In this document: in pieces, positions 26,268-34,592 of the stretch
How positions within the stretch are numbered: the stretch's first letter is position 1
Layout of the letters: every line of letters begins with the position of its first letter
DNA from: Natronomonas moolapensis 8.8.11
GTDB taxonomy: Archaea; Halobacteriota; Halobacteria; Halobacteriales; Haloarculaceae
Assembly: GCF_000591055.1 (NCBI RefSeq)
Contig: NC_020388.1
Coordinates: 620,001 to 684,000 of the forward strand
Direction of reading: 5' to 3'
DNA length: 64,000 bases
Notes under the pieces: model-generated
Databases searched by the model: none
Seen by the model: the letters and a program-made list of their open reading frames with translations, nothing else
What the model was told of the DNA's origin: nothing
Translations under genes and position numbers: made by a program

Positions 26268-27566
26268 TCAGTTCTCCTCGTCGTCCGTCGGTCGCCCCTC
26301 ACTCGGCGGGAACTCCTCGAGGGGGACCTGCGTTTGCTCGCCGGAGGCCATATCCTTGATCGTCACACAGCCGTCGGCGAGGTCCTGCTCGCCGACTACG
26401 ACGACCGTCTCCGCGCCGATCCCGTCAGCGTATGAAAGCTGATCGCCGAACCCCCGGTCGTTGAGATCGGTCTCGACGACGTGGCCGAGCCCGCGGAGGT
26501 CGCGAGCGATCCCCGCGGCGACCTCGCGGGTGTCCCCGACCGTCAGCACGTAATAATCCGTTTCGGTCGCCTCCTCCGGGTAGACGCCCGCCCGCTGGCA
26601 CAGAAGCGAGAGCGTCTCGTGGCCGATCCCGACGCCGACGGCGGGGGTCGGCTGCCCGCCGAAGCCCTCGATCAGGTCGTCGTAGCGCCCGCCGCCGAAG
26701 ACCGACCGCGAGACCTCCCCGGCTGTGTCGAAACACTCGAAGACGACGCCCGTGTAGTAATCGAGCCCGCGGGCAGTCTCTAAGGAGATCGCACAGCGGT
26801 CCCTGACGCCGAAGTCGGCCGCCGCCGCCAGCACGGCCCGCAGGTTCTCGACCGCCGCCTCCACACGGTCGGTTTCGGCGAACGCGGCGAGGTCGTCGAG
26901 GTCGTCCGTCCCGAGGACCTCGTCGAATCGCTCGGCTTCGTCTCGTGTCAGCCCCGCATCGAGGAGCAGTTCGTGGTATTCCTCGCGGTCGATCTTCTCG
27001 CGCTTGTCGACCGCCCGGATCGCGTCGGTCGTCTCGACGTCGCTGTCCAGCGACTCCAACAGGCCGCCGAGGATGTCCCGGTGGGAGACCCGGAACTCGA
27101 AGTCCCCGGTCGAGAGCCCGAGCCCGTCTAAGATGTCGGCCGCGACGGCCAGAATCTCGGCGTCGGCCTCGGGGTGCTCGGAGCCGAAGACGTCGACGTT
27201 GGTCTGGTAGAACTCCCGGAATCGGCCCTGCTGGACCTGCTCGTAGCGCCAGAAGGGCCGGGTGGAGAACCACTTGATCGGCTTCGGGAGTTCGCCCCCC
27301 TTCTCGACGACCATCCGGGCGACTGTCGGAGTCAACTCCGGCGTGAGCGAGACCCCCCGCCCGCCCTTGTCCTCGAAGGCGTACAGCTCCTCGGTGATCT
27401 CCTCGCCCGATTTGTCGACGTACATCTGTGTGCGCTCGAGTGCGGGCGTGCCGATCTCCCGGAAGCCGTACCGCCGGACCCGCTTTTCGATCGTGTCGGT
27501 CAGCTCCCGTCGGGCGGACATCTCGCCGGGGTAGAACTCGCGGAACCCCTTCAGGCCGTCGTACAT
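26268..27566 (-). CDS. hisS: Histidyl-tRNA synthetase
   Basis: This 432-residue class II aminoacyl-tRNA synthetase charges tRNA-His. Motif 1 region GFREIGTPALERTQMY, motif 2 FRYEQVQQGRFREFYQ in its usual form (FWRYEQVQQGRFREFYQ here), the histidine-specific ARGLDYYTGVVFE, and motif 3 GGGRYDDLI...GVGIGHE are all present. A C-terminal anticodon-binding domain follows (VLTVGD...VVVVGEQDLADG). TTTTAGG about 25 bases before the ATG at 27566 is a plausible TATA box. It diverges from purU and is convergent-independent of the smc string, 112 bases upstream of it. Confidence 0.97.
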   Translation of the reverse strand: MYDGLKGFREFYPGEMSARRELTDTIEKRVRRYGFREIGTPALERTQMYVDKSGEEITEELYAFEDKGGRGVSLTPELTPTVARMVVEKGGELPKPIKWFSTRPFWRYEQVQQGRFREFYQTNVDVFGSEHPEADAEILAVAADILDGLGLSTGDFEFRVSHRDILGGLLESLDSDVETTDAIRAVDKREKIDREEYHELLLDAGLTRDEAERFDEVLGTDDLDDLAAFAETDRVEAAVENLRAVLAAAADFGVRDRCAISLETARGLDYYTGVVFECFDTAGEVSRSVFGGGRYDDLIEGFGGQPTPAVGVGIGHETLSLLCQRAGVYPEEATETDYYVLTVGDTREVAAGIARDLRGLGHVVETDLNDRGFGDQLSYADGIGAETVVVVGEQDLADGCVTIKDMASGEQTQVPLEEFPPSEGRPTDDEEN

Positions 27567-27736
27567 ACCCCTGGGTTCGGTGGCTGGCCCCTAAAAGGTG
27601 TGATACTCGCCGGTGGAGCGTCGGTGGGACCGATTCCCCGGAAAGAGTACCCGGGCCGGCGGGACGTGCCGCGGTCGTCCGTGCCGCCCGACTCGTTTTC
27701 GAGCCCCTTTTGAAAGCCCGCCACCCACACGGGAGT

Positions 27737-27778
27737 ATGACTTCGCCCGTCGCGACGCCGCGGAGGTGGCGGCCATGA
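27737..27778 (+). other. Possible 13-codon upstream ORF coupled to purU
   Basis: An ATG at 27737 opens a 13-residue frame (MTSPVATPRRWRP) whose TGA at 27776-27778 overlaps the purU ATG as ATGA. A TTTTGAAAG box near 27705-27714 lies about 25 bases before this ATG, so the message may begin here. This could be chance, or a coupling leader. Confidence 0.3.
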
Positions 27779-28734
27779 GCCGACAGTACACCGAGATCAC
27801 CGTCGTCGGCGAGGACGATACCGGGCTCATCGCCCGCGTCACGACGCTGCTCTTCGAGCGTGACATCAACATCGAAGACCTCGATCAGGCCGTCCGGGAT
27901 CGGATCTTCCGGATGACGATGACCGTCGACACCTCGGAGATGAGCTGTACGCCCGAGGAACTCCGGAAGGCACTCTCGGCGCTCGGCGACGACCTGGGTG
28001 TCGACATCCAGGTTCGATTCCCCGCCGACCGCGAGGCCCAAACCATCGCCGTCCTCGTCACCAAGGAGTCTCACTGCCTCGAGGCGCTGTTCGAGGCGTG
28101 GGCCGACGGCAAACTCGGGGCGGAGATAAGCGTCATCATCGGCAACCACGACGACCTCGAACCGCTCGCGGAGCACTACGGCGTCGACTTCCACGACATC
28201 GGCGACGAGAAGGGCACGCCGGACGAAGAGCGACTCCTCGAACTGCTCGACGAGTACGACACCGACCTCATCGTGTTGGCCCGGTATATGCGGATTCTGA
28301 GCCCGAACGTCGTCTTCCGGTACGAGGACCGCATCATCAACATCCACCCCTCGATTTTGCCCGCTTTCCCCGGCGCGGAGCCGTACCGACAGGCACGCGA
28401 AGAGGGCGTCCGCATCGCCGGCGTCACCGCCCACTACGTGACGACGGATCTCGATCAGGGGCCGATCATCACACAGCGGGCGTTCAACGCGCCACCCGGG
28501 GCGTCCGTCGAAGACCTCGAGCGCCGCGGGCAACCGCTCGAGGCGGAGGCGTTGCTCGAGGCCGTCCGGCTCCACCTCGACACCGCCATCTCCGTCTATC
28601 ACGGCCGGACGGAACTGCGCGACGACGGTGATCCCGATCGCTACCGGTTCGGGCTCCCCGAGTCGATCGACGACGCCCTCGCCGACCGCCCCGTCGACGG
28701 ACTCGGCGAGGCGGTCTCCGGCGTCGAGGAGTAG
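27775..28734 (+). CDS. purU: Formyltetrahydrofolate deformylase
   Basis: PurU hydrolyses 10-formyl-tetrahydrofolate to formate and tetrahydrofolate, supplying formate for purine synthesis or balancing one-carbon pools. The 319-residue protein has an N-terminal ACT domain (TEITVVGEDDTGLIARVTTLLFERDINIEDLDQ, 1-80) and a C-terminal formyltransferase-like domain (VLVTKESHCLEAL...). The catalytic set includes INIHPSILPAFPG and GVTAHYVTTDLDQGPIITQ. ATG at 27775 starts right before the ACT domain. A TATA-like TTTTTATAT follows its stop at 28744, just before an IS element. Confidence 0.93.
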   Translation: MSRQYTEITVVGEDDTGLIARVTTLLFERDINIEDLDQAVRDRIFRMTMTVDTSEMSCTPEELRKALSALGDDLGVDIQVRFPADREAQTIAVLVTKESHCLEALFEAWADGKLGAEISVIIGNHDDLEPLAEHYGVDFHDIGDEKGTPDEERLLELLDEYDTDLIVLARYMRILSPNVVFRYEDRIINIHPSILPAFPGAEPYRQAREEGVRIAGVTAHYVTTDLDQGPIITQRAFNAPPGASVEDLERRGQPLEAEALLEAVRLHLDTAISVYHGRTELRDDGDPDRYRFGLPESIDDALADRPVDGLGEAVSGVEE

Positions 28735-28769
28735 CCAGCGTCGTTTTTATATCTGTGCCCCGGATGGGG

Positions 28770-29466
28770 GGTAGTGTTCACATAAGCTGATTCCATGCGA
28801 AGGCGAAGGATCGAAGCCAATCGTCGGCGGTGTCTGCTTCGGCATTGCTAAAACAGTTTGAAAAACTGATAGTTCGTCGTTTTACCTCTCGAAAGACACG
28901 TTCGACGCTATTCCGATTTCCATGGCGTTCATATCTGAAATCGAGGCTATGGCGGCGACAGGCGTCTTTCAGTGAGTGCGAGCCATCTATGAGAAACACC
29001 GCGTCGTCAACGTCGTGTTTCTCGCGGAGTTCGGCAAAGAATGCGTGAGCGATTGCCTTGTTTGTCGTCGGTTCAAGCGTTGTATACAGTAATTTGTTTG
29101 TCTCAGGATCGACAGCAGCATACAGCCAGTACTGCTCATCATTGAGTCGGATCACGGTCTCATCCACCGCAACGTGATCCGGATCCCGACCAGATTCGGG
29201 CTGTAGATCTGCCCTGTGAACCCAGTTGTGAACAGTAGATCGAGCTCGACTGACACCGAATATCTCAAGGATAGAAATGGTATTCGAAAGTGATAGGCCA
29301 GCTAAATGGAGTTGAATACCAAGCTTCATCAGTAATTTCGGTGTCGCTTCTCGCTCCACAAAACCTAACTCGATCTCGTCCAAATGGCCGTTGAGGCGGG
29401 CGTTTTTGGGCATAGAGCACTCAAAAAATGTACCGCCTCACTTTTCATTCTTATCTGAACACCGCC
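28770..29466 (-). mobile_element. ISH15-like IS6-type element, copy A
   Basis: A 697-bp element with 17-bp terminal inverted repeats: GGTAGTGTTCACATAAG at the left end and, reverse-complemented, GGCGGTGTTCAGATAAG at the right end (two mismatches). It carries one transposase gene on the minus strand. The 8 flanking bases differ (GGATGGGG and GTCGAAAC), so there is no target duplication. The right end interrupts a DsbA-like gene whose missing 3' part is not found on the left side, which points to a deletion next to the element. Confidence 0.88.
28778..29413 (-). CDS. ISH15-like IS6-family transposase (copy A)
   Basis: This 211-residue DDE transposase has an N-terminal helix-turn-helix (LAGLSLSNTISILEIFGVSRARSTVHNWV) and catalytic Asp in VAVDETVIRL, Asp in FLIDGSHSLK and Glu in NSVERVFREVKRR. 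It closely resembles copy B at 33852-34487 in length and sequence, with about one difference in every eight residues by eye. The frame is intact, so it could be active despite the altered left inverted repeat. Confidence 0.88.
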   Translation of the reverse strand: MPKNARLNGHLDEIELGFVEREATPKLLMKLGIQLHLAGLSLSNTISILEIFGVSRARSTVHNWVHRADLQPESGRDPDHVAVDETVIRLNDEQYWLYAAVDPETNKLLYTTLEPTTNKAIAHAFFAELREKHDVDDAVFLIDGSHSLKDACRRHSLDFRYERHGNRNSVERVFREVKRRTISFSNCFSNAEADTADDWLRSFAFAWNQLM

Positions 29467-29829
29467 GTCGAAACCGAGCCACGTTTGATAATCGTGGTGT
29501 TCGCTGATGTAGTACGAGACGACCTGTGCGGGGAGCGAATCGATGTCCGTCGCTATCTCGAGGTCCATCTCGACGTCGTATCGCTCCTGGAGGCGGCGAA
29601 CGTTCTGTTTTGCCTGCTCGAAGTACTCGTCGTCTTTCCCGTCGTCGACCGAGTGGTCGATCGTCCCGTCTGGGTTGCGCTTTTGACTTCGAAGGTCGAA
29701 CGGATGCCACTCGATTTCGAGATCGGCATCGCGGCGCGTTTGATACTGCGAGAGCGATTCGCGGCCGAGATAACAGAACGGACAGACATAGTCGGAGTAC
29801 ACCGTGATCGTCCGAGATTCGGAACTCAT
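29467..29829 (-). pseudogene. DsbA/FrnE-family thiol oxidoreductase, truncated by IS
   Basis: The first 121 codons of a DsbA-family protein remain. The thioredoxin-like CPFC active site is intact (YSDYVCPFCYLGRESL) and is followed by DLRSQKRNPDGTIDHSVDDGKD and the start of the helical insertion. The frame then runs into the IS right end at 29466 and ends inside it at 29365. Intact relatives are usually about 210-220 residues, so the C-terminal half of the fold is lost. The TATA box at 29849-29857, 20-28 bases upstream, is intact, so it may still be transcribed. Probably non-functional. Confidence 0.85.
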
Positions 29830-29960
29830 AGGTTCAGTTGCGGTCGGATATATAAAAGGGTGGTTCGACCGCCCGCGGCGGGCGCACGGTCCGGGGGCGC
29901 AGCGAGGGTTATCCAGGGATCTTATAATCGTGACAGCGTCCGTTGACCGATTGTCTCGGC

Positions 29961-31019
29961 CTAGCTACCGGCCGACTCCTTGTCGAGACCTGCCGTGTCT
30001 ATGTCCTCGCCGCCGACCGACGACCGCAGCGCGTCCATCCCGTCGTCGCCGTCGATGCCGAAGTTCTCCGCGTAGAGCCCCTGGACGCGCTCGTACTCCT
30101 CGGCGGAGAGCGTGGGGACGTCGCTCGCGGCAGCCCACTCGTCGATGTCCTCGCGGGTCCGGAACGTGGGGGTGACCGTCGCGACCGAATCGTGATACAG
30201 GAGCCACTGAAGCGCCGCCTGGGACATCGTCCGCTCGCCGTCGCGTTCCAGAAAGCGAAGTGTCTCGATCTTCTCCCAGCCGGTCTCGTACCACTCGTCG
30301 GGGCGGTACGCGCGGTGGTCGCCCTCGGCGAGTTCCGTTTCCGGACGGACCTGCTCGTTCAAAAGCCCCGAGGAGTGGGGGACGCGCGGGATGAGACTCG
30401 TCGTCGACCCGGTGCGGTCGATCGTCTCGAGGAAGTGGTTGCCGACCTCCTGTTCGAAGGCGTTCCAGACGAGTTGGACCGAGTCGAACTCCTCTTCGAT
30501 GGCCATGTCGCCCTCGGCGAGCCAGCCGATCGAGGGGCCGAGCGCCCAGCCGACGGCGTCGATGCGGCCCGCCTCCTTCAGTTCGTCGAGGAACTCCAGG
30601 ACGTCCGCGTCGACCTCCTCGACGTTGGCGTTGTGAAGCTGCAGGACGTCGATCCGGTCGAGACCGAGGCGGTCAAGCGACTTCTCGAAGGCGTCTTCGA
30701 GGTACGCCCGGTTCATCTCCTTGGGCAACTCGCCGTGGCCCGCCTGGGGGTTGTTGTAGAAATCGTAGCCGACCTTCGTCGCGACGGTGACGTCGTCGCG
30801 GTACCCCTCGACGGCCCGGCCGATGAGCTCCTCGGAGTCGCCGTGACCGTAGACGTCGCCGGTGTCGAAGTAGGTTATACCGCGGTCGATGGCGTAGCGG
30901 ACCATATCGATGGCTTCCTCGTCGCTTCGGTCGCCCCACCAATCGCTGCCGACGACCCACGCGCCGAAGCCGATTTCGGAGACCTCGACGCCGGACGTCC
31001 CGAGCGTTCGGTAGTTCAT
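29961..31019 (-). CDS. Aldo/keto reductase
   Basis: This 352-residue NADPH-dependent oxidoreductase of the aldo/keto reductase fold starts with MNYRTLGTSGVEVSEIGFGAWVVG. The catalytic Asp/Tyr pair is in YFDTGDVYGHGDSEELIG, Lys in VATKVGYD, and His in VLQLHNAN. Length and motifs match the YdhF/Kv-beta-like branch. The frame stays open well beyond, but ATG at 31019 begins the barrel. The substrate is unknown. It stands alone between the truncated DsbA gene and a divergent acetyltransferase gene. Confidence 0.93.
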   Translation of the reverse strand: MNYRTLGTSGVEVSEIGFGAWVVGSDWWGDRSDEEAIDMVRYAIDRGITYFDTGDVYGHGDSEELIGRAVEGYRDDVTVATKVGYDFYNNPQAGHGELPKEMNRAYLEDAFEKSLDRLGLDRIDVLQLHNANVEEVDADVLEFLDELKEAGRIDAVGWALGPSIGWLAEGDMAIEEEFDSVQLVWNAFEQEVGNHFLETIDRTGSTTSLIPRVPHSSGLLNEQVRPETELAEGDHRAYRPDEWYETGWEKIETLRFLERDGERTMSQAALQWLLYHDSVATVTPTFRTREDIDEWAAASDVPTLSAEEYERVQGLYAENFGIDGDDGMDALRSSVGGEDIDTAGLDKESAGS

Positions 31020-31275
31020 ACACACGCGTTGTGTTTTGACCCACTTATCCCTCGCGGTCGATCCCACGCCCCCGGACGAGTGGGGGCCGATCGCCGTCAG
31101 GGCGAACGCACGCTCCGAGACGGAGCGGTCCGCGCCGACGTAAAAAGCGAGGCGGCCGGAGGTACGCACCCACGCGGCCCGTCCGGGCCGGGCGGACACC
31201 CTTAAAAACCCCCGTCGATCGTGTGCGCTGCTCACAACAGCAACCCCTAACAACCACGCCGTCCTGAAGACGGGT

Positions 31276-32181
31276 ATGACGAAGCGCCACGTCTCGTTGC
31301 CGGCCGACGCCGAGGACGGCCTCGGCGCCTTCATCGAGGAGGTCGACCGCCGGCTCTCGGGCGAGGAGGACACCTGCGCGGTCGTCGAGGACGTCCTCGT
31401 CGACCTCCACGGGGACCGGCGAGCGTACGAGCGATGGCAGGCCGGCGAGGACGTCTCCGCGGCCGAACGGGTCCGGCTGCAGGGCTATGACCCCTGTAAC
31501 GCGACGATCGAGAGCGAGTACTACGCCGAGAAGGACGAGGCCGCCTTCGAGCGCTCGAAGCACCTCCAGTGGCTCTGGCGGCAGTTCGACGCGACGCCGA
31601 TGGCCGACAACGTCGAGTTCGCGCTCCGGTTCCGGCGGATGCTCGCCGAGCACCTCTTCGCGGAGTGCGGCGAGGGCTGTCGCTTCTTCAAGAGCATCAC
31701 GTTCACCTACGGCCACAACATCTCCGTCGGCGACAACGTCGTGATCCACGACGACGTCCACCTCGATGACCGCGGGACGCTGACGATCGGCGACCGCGTC
31801 TCCGTCTCCGACGGCGTCCACGTTTACAGCCACGACCACGACATCGTCGACCAGACCGCGGTCGACAACTACCACACGATACTCGAGGACGACGTCCGCG
31901 TCACGTTCGACGCGATGGTGCGGGCTGGCTGTCGGGTCGGCGAGAACGCGATCGTCGGCGCGCGCAGCGTCGTCCAGTCGGACGTACCCGCCCACCACGT
32001 CGTCGTGGGCCAACCCGCACAGAGCGTCCGGATCAAGCCGGGCTGGGAGGACGTCGCAGACCCGATCAGCGGCGACCACCCCGACGGACGTGGCGGCCGA
32101 CAGCTCGAGTACGACCTCCCCGAGAACCTCGAACAGTTCGACGAGTTCGGGCGCGAGTTGAACCCGCCGGCGGACAGGTAA
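31276..32181 (+). CDS. Hexapeptide-repeat acyltransferase (maltose O-acetyltransferase-like)
   Basis: This 301-residue protein has an N-terminal helical part (1-95) and a left-handed beta-helix domain of LbH/hexapeptide repeats. ITFTYGHNISVGDNVVIHDDVHLDDRGTLTIGDRVSVSDGVHVYSHDHDI carries the likely catalytic His. GARSVVQSDVPAHHVVVGQPAQSVR is the final loop. Similar enzymes transfer acetyl from acetyl-CoA to a sugar or a small acceptor. The C-terminal 60 residues are acidic and disordered. It is divergent from the aldo/keto reductase gene; TTAAAAAC at 31202-31209 is a possible promoter, which would give a leader of about 45 bases. Confidence 0.88.
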   Translation: MTKRHVSLPADAEDGLGAFIEEVDRRLSGEEDTCAVVEDVLVDLHGDRRAYERWQAGEDVSAAERVRLQGYDPCNATIESEYYAEKDEAAFERSKHLQWLWRQFDATPMADNVEFALRFRRMLAEHLFAECGEGCRFFKSITFTYGHNISVGDNVVIHDDVHLDDRGTLTIGDRVSVSDGVHVYSHDHDIVDQTAVDNYHTILEDDVRVTFDAMVRAGCRVGENAIVGARSVVQSDVPAHHVVVGQPAQSVRIKPGWEDVADPISGDHPDGRGGRQLEYDLPENLEQFDEFGRELNPPADR

Positions 32182-32505
32182 GCGGCGGGCGGCTGGGGGG
32201 ACGCCCGCGGGAGGAGCACCGCGGCTGCGGCCGTCGAAGGAAGTCGGGCACGTTCGGCTGCTCTGCTGTCCACGGGCCGACCAGAGCGGTGGAGCTGATC
32301 CCGTGGGGGAACACGAGACTCCGGTCGGCCCGCGGACGGTCGACGTACGTCTGGCGTCGTCTTGGTTACTCCTCGCGCACATCCACCCGGGCGGGTAGCC
32401 GGTGGACGACCCCGCCGGGGCCGACGTCCCGATGGGCCTCGCCGGGCGGTCCGTCCCCCTCGAACGGAGAGCAACTGTAAAGTACTGAGGGTCGAACGGA
32501 TCTAC
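32182..32505. other. Gene-poor stretch before the acyl-CoA dehydrogenase
   Basis: On the minus strand a short frame ending at about 32374 reads [34 protein letters not shown] before a stop. It has normal haloarchaeal codon bias but no start codon in a sensible place, so it may be the tail of a lost gene. The right end holds the promoter region of the dehydrogenase. Nothing else is seen. Confidence 0.35.
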
Positions 32506-33648
32506 ATGGATTTCAGTTACACAGCGGAACAAAAACAGATCACCGATATGGTCGCGGAGTTCGTCGACGAGGAGATCGTCCCCGTGGCTGCCGAGATCGA
32601 CAAAGAAGACGAATTCCCGGCCGACGTCATCGACGAGCTCGCCGAGCTGGGGCTTATGGGGATGCCGTTCCCCGAGGAGTACGGCGGGGCGGGGCTCGAT
32701 TATCACGCCTACCCGGCGGCGCTCGAGGAGATCTCCCGTGGGTCGGGCGGGCTCGGCACCATCGTCGCCGCCCACATCTCGCTGGCGGGGAACATGGTCT
32801 ACGCGTTCGGAAACGAAGAACAAAAACAGGAGTACCTCACACCCATGGCGCTGGGCGAGGACATCGGCGCGTTCGCGCTCTCGGAGGCGGGGGCGGGCAG
32901 CGACGTCCCGGCGATGGACACCACCGCCGAGAAGGCGGGCGACGAGTACGTCATCGACGGCGGCAAGCTCTGGATCTCGAACGGCTCGGTCGCCGACACC
33001 GTGATTGTCTTCGCGAAGACCGACCCCGAGGCCGGCAACAGGGGCATCTCCTCGTTCGTCGTCCGCCCCGAGGAGGACGACGGCTTCATCGTCGAAGGGA
33101 CCGAGGAGAAACTCGGCGACAAGGGCTGTCCGACCGCCGAGTTGCGCTTCGAGAACCTCCACGTCGACGAGTCGCGCCGCCTCGGCGAGGAGGGTCGCGG
33201 CTTCGTCCACGCGCTGAAGACGCTCAACGGCGGCCGAATCACCATCGCGGCCCGCTCGGTCGGAATCGCCCAGGCCGCCCTCGACGAGGCGACCGAGTAC
33301 GCCCAACAGCGCGAGCAGTTCGGCAATCCCATCGCCGAGTTCCAGGCGATCCAGCACAAACTCGCCGACATGGACACGAAGACCCGCGCCGCCAGGCTGT
33401 TGATGCACTCGGCGGCGGACAAGAAGATGGACGGCGAGAACTTCGTCAAGGAGGCCGCCCAGGCCAAACTCTACGCCTCCGAGGTCTCCCGCGAGGTCGC
33501 CAACGAGGGAATCCAGATCCACGGCGGCTACGGCTACACGAAGGACTTCCCCGCCGAGCGCTTCTACCGCGACGCCAAGCTCAACGAGATCTACGAGGGC
33601 ACCAGCGAGGTGCTGCGGAACACGATCGCGAACGAACTGTTCGGGTAA
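32506..33648 (+). CDS. Acyl-CoA dehydrogenase
   Basis: This 380-residue flavoenzyme catalyses alpha,beta-dehydrogenation of acyl-CoA thioesters in fatty-acid or branched-chain amino-acid breakdown. Visible blocks: [25 protein letters not shown] (FAD/substrate binding), [11 protein letters not shown], the [15 protein letters not shown] segment and [19 protein letters not shown]. The catalytic Glu is in [10 protein letters not shown] near the C terminus, placing it with short-chain type enzymes. ATG at 32506 starts the family's [13 protein letters not shown] strong hairpin follows the stop (33658-33679). Confidence 0.95.
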   Translation: MDFSYTAEQKQITDMVAEFVDEEIVPVAAEIDKEDEFPADVIDELAELGLMGMPFPEEYGGAGLDYHAYPAALEEISRGSGGLGTIVAAHISLAGNMVYAFGNEEQKQEYLTPMALGEDIGAFALSEAGAGSDVPAMDTTAEKAGDEYVIDGGKLWISNGSVADTVIVFAKTDPEAGNRGISSFVVRPEEDDGFIVEGTEEKLGDKGCPTAELRFENLHVDESRRLGEEGRGFVHALKTLNGGRITIAARSVGIAQAALDEATEYAQQREQFGNPIAEFQAIQHKLADMDTKTRAARLLMHSAADKKMDGENFVKEAAQAKLYASEVSREVANEGIQIHGGYGYTKDFPAERFYRDAKLNEIYEGTSEVLRNTIANELFG

Positions 33649-33657
33649 ACACGGACG

Positions 33658-33679
33658 CCCCGCGCCACCGTGCGCGGGG
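33658..33679 (+). terminator. GC-rich hairpin after the acyl-CoA dehydrogenase gene
   Basis: A perfect 8-bp stem CCCCGCGC / GCGCGGGG with a 6-base loop lies ten bases after the dehydrogenase stop. It is followed by a CRISPR-repeat-like stretch rather than a T-run, so its terminator role is uncertain. Confidence 0.35.
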
Positions 33680-33680
33680 T

Positions 33681-33710
33681 ACCTCACAAGAACCCTTGTG
33701 GGGTTGAAGC
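33681..33710 (+). CRISPR. Degenerate solitary CRISPR-repeat-like sequence
   Basis: The last 21 bases (33690-33710) contain CCCTTGTGGGGTTGAAGC preceded by GAA. This equals the 3' two-thirds of the common 30-base haloarchaeal type I-B repeat as I remember it (beginning GTTTCAGAC). The first nine bases are mostly different (ACCTCACAA). Only one copy, no array, no cas genes in the window. A better copy lies 2.8 kb to the right. Confidence 0.45.
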
Positions 33711-33799
33711 GGATCCGCGTCGATCGTCGCGACTGGATCACTCTGCTGTATTGAATAGCGGTATTGGCCCGGACAGTTGGAATTTGAGTCGGCTTATAG

Positions 33800-34495
33800 G
33801 GCGGTGTTCAGATAAGGATGAAGGGTGAGGCGGTGCGTTTTTTGAGTGTCTATGCCAGAAAACGCCCGCCTCAACGACAATTTAGACGAGATCGACTTAG
33901 AGTTTGTTGAACGAGAAGCGACACCACGATTTCTGATGAAGCTTAGTATTCAGCTCCATCTCGCTGGATTATCACTTTCGAATACTGTTTCTATTCTTGA
34001 ACTATTTGGTGTCGATCGTGCTCGGTCAACTGTGCATAATTGGGTTCAGAAAGCAGATCTACAGCCTGAGTCTGGTCAAAATCCGGATCACGTCGCCGTT
34101 GACGAGACGGTGATCCGGCTCAATGATGAACAATATTGGCTGTACGCGGCTGTCGATCCTGAAACAAACGAATTGCTATACACAACGCTTGAACCAACCA
34201 CAAACAGCGTAATTGCTCACGCGTTCTTTGCTGAACTCCGCGAGAAACACGACGTAGAACACGCCGTGTTTCTCATCGATGGCTCGCACTCATTGAAGGA
34301 CGCTTGCCGCCGTCACAGTCTCGATTTTAAATATGAAAAACATGGAAATCGGAATAGCGTCGAACGTGTCTTTCGAGAGATAAAACGTAGAACTACCAGC
34401 TTCTCAAACTGCTTCAGCAACGCCGAAGCAGATACCGCCGACAATTGGCTTCGATCATTCGCCTTCGCATGGAATCAGCTTATCTGAACACTACC
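33800..34495 (+). mobile_element. ISH15-like IS6-type element, copy B, with 8-bp target duplication
   Basis: A 696-bp element with 17-bp inverted repeats: GGCGGTGTTCAGATAAG on the left and its counterpart GGTAGTGTTCAGATAAG (reverse-complemented) on the right. It is flanked by a perfect 8-bp direct repeat GCTTATAG at 33792-33799 and 34496-34503, showing a simple and fairly recent insertion. A TTGAATAGCG / CGCTATTCAA inverted pair also flanks it (33752-33761 and 34557-34566), perhaps belonging to the older target sequence. Confidence 0.93.
33852..34487 (+). CDS. ISH15-like IS6-family transposase (copy B)
   Basis: This is a 211-residue DDE transposase nearly the same as copy A. The helix-turn-helix region is LAGLSLSNTVSILELFGVDRA, with catalytic Asp in VAVDETVIRL, Asp in FLIDGSHSLK and Glu in NSVERVFREIKRR. 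ATG at 33852 matches the start of the other copies; an in-frame GTG six bases earlier is also possible. The intact frame, good inverted repeats and clean target duplication make this the most likely active copy. Confidence 0.9.
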   Translation: MPENARLNDNLDEIDLEFVEREATPRFLMKLSIQLHLAGLSLSNTVSILELFGVDRARSTVHNWVQKADLQPESGQNPDHVAVDETVIRLNDEQYWLYAAVDPETNELLYTTLEPTTNSVIAHAFFAELREKHDVEHAVFLIDGSHSLKDACRRHSLDFKYEKHGNRNSVERVFREIKRRTTSFSNCFSNAEADTADNWLRSFAFAWNQLI

Positions 34496-34592
34496 GCTTA
34501 TAGAGAGCAGATGCCGGTGGTCACAAGATCGGTGTCGCTACACCTTTGCTCAGAGGTCGCTATTCAACACGGCAATCGATTCAAGATTTGCG

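Noticed and set aside
26425-28602. 725-codon minus-strand frame spanning hisS and purU
   Set aside because: It is out of frame with hisS and antisense to purU; composition is that of shadow frames.
33658-33720. Reading the hairpin and repeat-like sequence together as one complex terminator
   Set aside because: Possible, but the 3' 21 bases match the CRISPR-repeat style more closely than a terminator, and no T-run follows.
31045-33741. 898-codon minus-strand frame
   Set aside because: It runs antisense to the acetyltransferase and acyl-CoA dehydrogenase genes, both of which have clear families; the frame has no motif.
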